A DNA stretch of 64,000 nucleotides. Origin: Clostridium sp. E02 (lineage in GTDB: Bacteria; Bacillota; Clostridia; Lachnospirales; Lachnospiraceae). Made by a program: the position numbers and the translations under genes. The stretch spans positions 109,081-173,080 of the forward strand of contig NZ_RJLQ01000009.1 in the NCBI RefSeq assembly GCF_003833015.1. The letters run 5' to 3'. The notes below the pieces were generated by a model. The model ran no database searches, was not told the origin of the DNA, and saw only the letters and a program-made list of their open reading frames with translations. Below are positions 63,002 to 64,000 of this stretch, piece after piece; positions within the stretch are counted from its first letter, which is position 1, and each line of letters begins with the position of its first letter.

Positions 63002-63757
63002 TTAAGAGGAAGCACTTTCCATCAGTTCATATAATTTATTTAAAGCCTCTTTGATCCCACCTACCTCGTTAATCAGACCTTCTTTGACTGTTTCCTCTCC
63101 AACTAATACGGTGCCTAAGTCCCTAGTAAGCATTTCTGTATTAAGCATAAGGCGCCTTAGTTGATCATAAGCTATGACTGCATGGCTGGATACAAATTTC
63201 AAGATACGATCTTGAATCATCTCAAAATATTCGTATGTCTGAGAAGCGCCAATTACCATTCCGCTCATGCGTACTGGATGGACCATCATCGTTCCTGTTG
63301 GTACGATAAAGGAATAATCCGTGCATACTGCTAGAGGAACTCCAATGGAATGACTGCCCCCAAGAACTAGAGATACCGTTGGAAGACTCATAGAAGCGAT
63401 CATTTCAGAAATTGCAAGTCCAGCATCTACATCACCACCAGATGTATTAAGGATAACCAAAAGTCCTTCCACAGTGCTATCGTCTTCGATTTCCGCAAGT
63501 TTTGGAAGGATATGATCGTATTTGGTCGTCTTGCTGTTGCTAGAGAGATTTTCATGACCTTCTACCTCACCAATAATAGAAATCAATTGAATTTTTCTTT
63601 TGTTCACATTCTCATTCAGTGTTATTTGACCATATTCCTCCAACTTTTGGTCATTCTTTTGTTCAATTTCCTTCTCCACCTTCTTCTCTTCTAGATTTCC
63701 ATCTGTTTCCTGATTCTTCTCTGCCTGGCTGTTTTTTTTATATTCACTTTCTTTCAT
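63002..63757 (-). CDS. TepA-like ClpP-family serine protease
   Basis: The 251-residue protein is related to TepA (YmfB), a ClpP/crotonase-fold peptidase. In Bacillus it acts in germination as a degrader of small spore proteins, and was first reported in translocation. After a charged, low-complexity N-terminus (about 1-50, rich in Lys and Glu), the protease core shows VILNTSGGDVDAGLAISEMI, the nucleophile serine in LGGSHSIGVPLAV, the histidine in MMVHPVRMSG and DRILKFVSSH. GGAGG lies 9 nt before the ATG. No signal peptide or anchor was seen. It has a candidate promoter with palindromes. Confidence 0.85.
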   Translation of the reverse strand: MKESEYKKNSQAEKNQETDGNLEEKKVEKEIEQKNDQKLEEYGQITLNENVNKRKIQLISIIGEVEGHENLSSNSKTTKYDHILPKLAEIEDDSTVEGLLVILNTSGGDVDAGLAISEMIASMSLPTVSLVLGGSHSIGVPLAVCTDYSFIVPTGTMMVHPVRMSGMVIGASQTYEYFEMIQDRILKFVSSHAVIAYDQLRRLMLNTEMLTRDLGTVLVGEETVKEGLINEVGGIKEALNKLYELMESASS

Positions 63758-63848
63758 TTAAAGAAACCTCCTTATGCTTTATCATGGTTCCCTTATGATG
63801 TGGAGAAACAGGGAAAAATATGCTTGAAATCAGGTTGCAATAACAATA

Positions 63849-63879
63849 TTTATATTGTGGTTGTGACAATGTATGTCAA
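63849..63879 (-). promoter_or_regulatory. Candidate promoter of the tepA-like gene, inside palindromes
   Basis: TTGACA (63874-63879) lies 17 nt from AATATA and 19 nt from TATAAA in the -10 region. The -35 is part of TGACATACATTGTCA and the -10 part of the perfect palindrome CAATATAAATATTG. Either palindrome could bind a regulator. The leader is about 85 nt. Confidence 0.5.
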
Positions 63880-63914
63880 CCGTTTTTGAAAATGTCCCGA
63901 AAAAGTTTTAACAT

Positions 63915-63936
63915 AAGCACCAGTTTTCTGGTGCTT
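63915..63936 (-). terminator. 9-bp perfect hairpin, probable terminator of a gene right of the window
   Basis: AAGCACCAG, loop AAAA, CTGGTGCTT, then ATGTTAAAACTTTTT on the minus strand. The T tract is not immediate, so strength is uncertain. From here to the window end no gene was found. A second inverted repeat (GGTAACT/AGTTACC, 63964-63990) lies further right. Confidence 0.45.
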
Positions 63937-64000
63937 GATTTAACTAGGTACTATTAGTTTTTGGGTAACTTTAATAAAACTACAGTTACCTGCTTGTAAA

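Noticed and set aside
1..64000. Mobile elements, prophage, CRISPR, toxin-antitoxin or defence systems
   Set aside because: Every gene is accounted for by core functions; no direct-repeat arrays, transposase or integrase motifs were found.

Overview
The window looks like core chromosome from a low-GC, endospore-forming Firmicute, most likely a member of the Lachnospiraceae (Clostridia). The reasons are an AT-rich composition, strong GGAGG ribosome binding sites, sporulation genes (spoIVA, yqfC, yqfD, spoVB-like, bofC-like, tepA-like, spoIIIE/ftsK), a formate-tetrahydrofolate ligase, an ylxM-ffh-rpsP-khpA-rimM-trmD-rplS cluster and a priA-def-fmt-rsmB-rlmN-prpC-prkC-rsgA-rpe cluster. The genus cannot be fixed from sequence reading alone. 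No transposase, phage gene, CRISPR array, tRNA or rRNA was seen. All genes but one (a PRPP-synthetase-like gene at 31.5-32.6 kb) lie on the minus strand, so the text below runs from high to low coordinates.

63.8-55.5 kb: a TepA/ClpP-like protease, the FtsK/SpoIIIE translocase, formate-THF ligase, MurE and MurF. 55.5-43.5 kb: one long, tightly packed translation, rRNA-modification and signalling operon: priA, def, fmt, a membrane zinc protease, rsmB, rlmN, the PP2C phosphatase and PASTA kinase pair, rsgA, rpe and thiamine pyrophosphokinase. 43.5-40.3 kb: an ECF transporter S component, serS, a glyoxalase-like protein and an alpha/beta hydrolase. 40.3-32.7 kb: the signal-recognition and ribosome-assembly operon (ylxM, ffh, rpsP, khpA, rimM, trmD, rplS, lepB, rbgA, rnhB, yraN, pgeF), with several internal promoters and terminators. 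31.4 kb is a divergent promoter region serving the PRPP-synthetase-like gene on the plus strand and DUF512 radical-SAM, der, plsY and gpsA on the minus strand.

26.8-22.0 kb: a complete branched-chain amino acid ABC importer (livJ, H, M, G, F), with a strong hairpin after the binding-protein gene that should make binding protein more abundant than the permease. 21.9-18.2 kb: spoIVA behind a sigma-E-like promoter, a beta-CASP metallo-hydrolase and RNase HI. 18.1-14.0 kb: an LprI-like anchored protein, a 49-residue membrane protein, alaS and rpsU. 13.9-1.8 kb: yqfC and yqfD (sporulation), phoH, ybeY, a DUF3048 lipoprotein, a SpoVB-type flippase, a BofC-like anchored protein, two FAD-dependent oxidoreductases, and a proline operon (proB, DUF896 gene, 5-formyl-THF cyclo-ligase, proA).

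At the left edge is an ABC-F ribosome-protection gene of the Lsa type (its 3' end is cut by the window). Its roughly 290-nt leader carries a strong promoter, two coupled mini-ORFs buried in a long-range helix, and an intrinsic terminator. This is the arrangement expected of an antibiotic-sensing attenuator, and it is the most interesting regulatory structure in the window. The rest is mostly well-known housekeeping content. The other points of interest are regulatory: sigma-E-like promoters, a candidate L19 leader, tandem hairpins between khpA and rimM, and palindromes over the tepA-like promoter.
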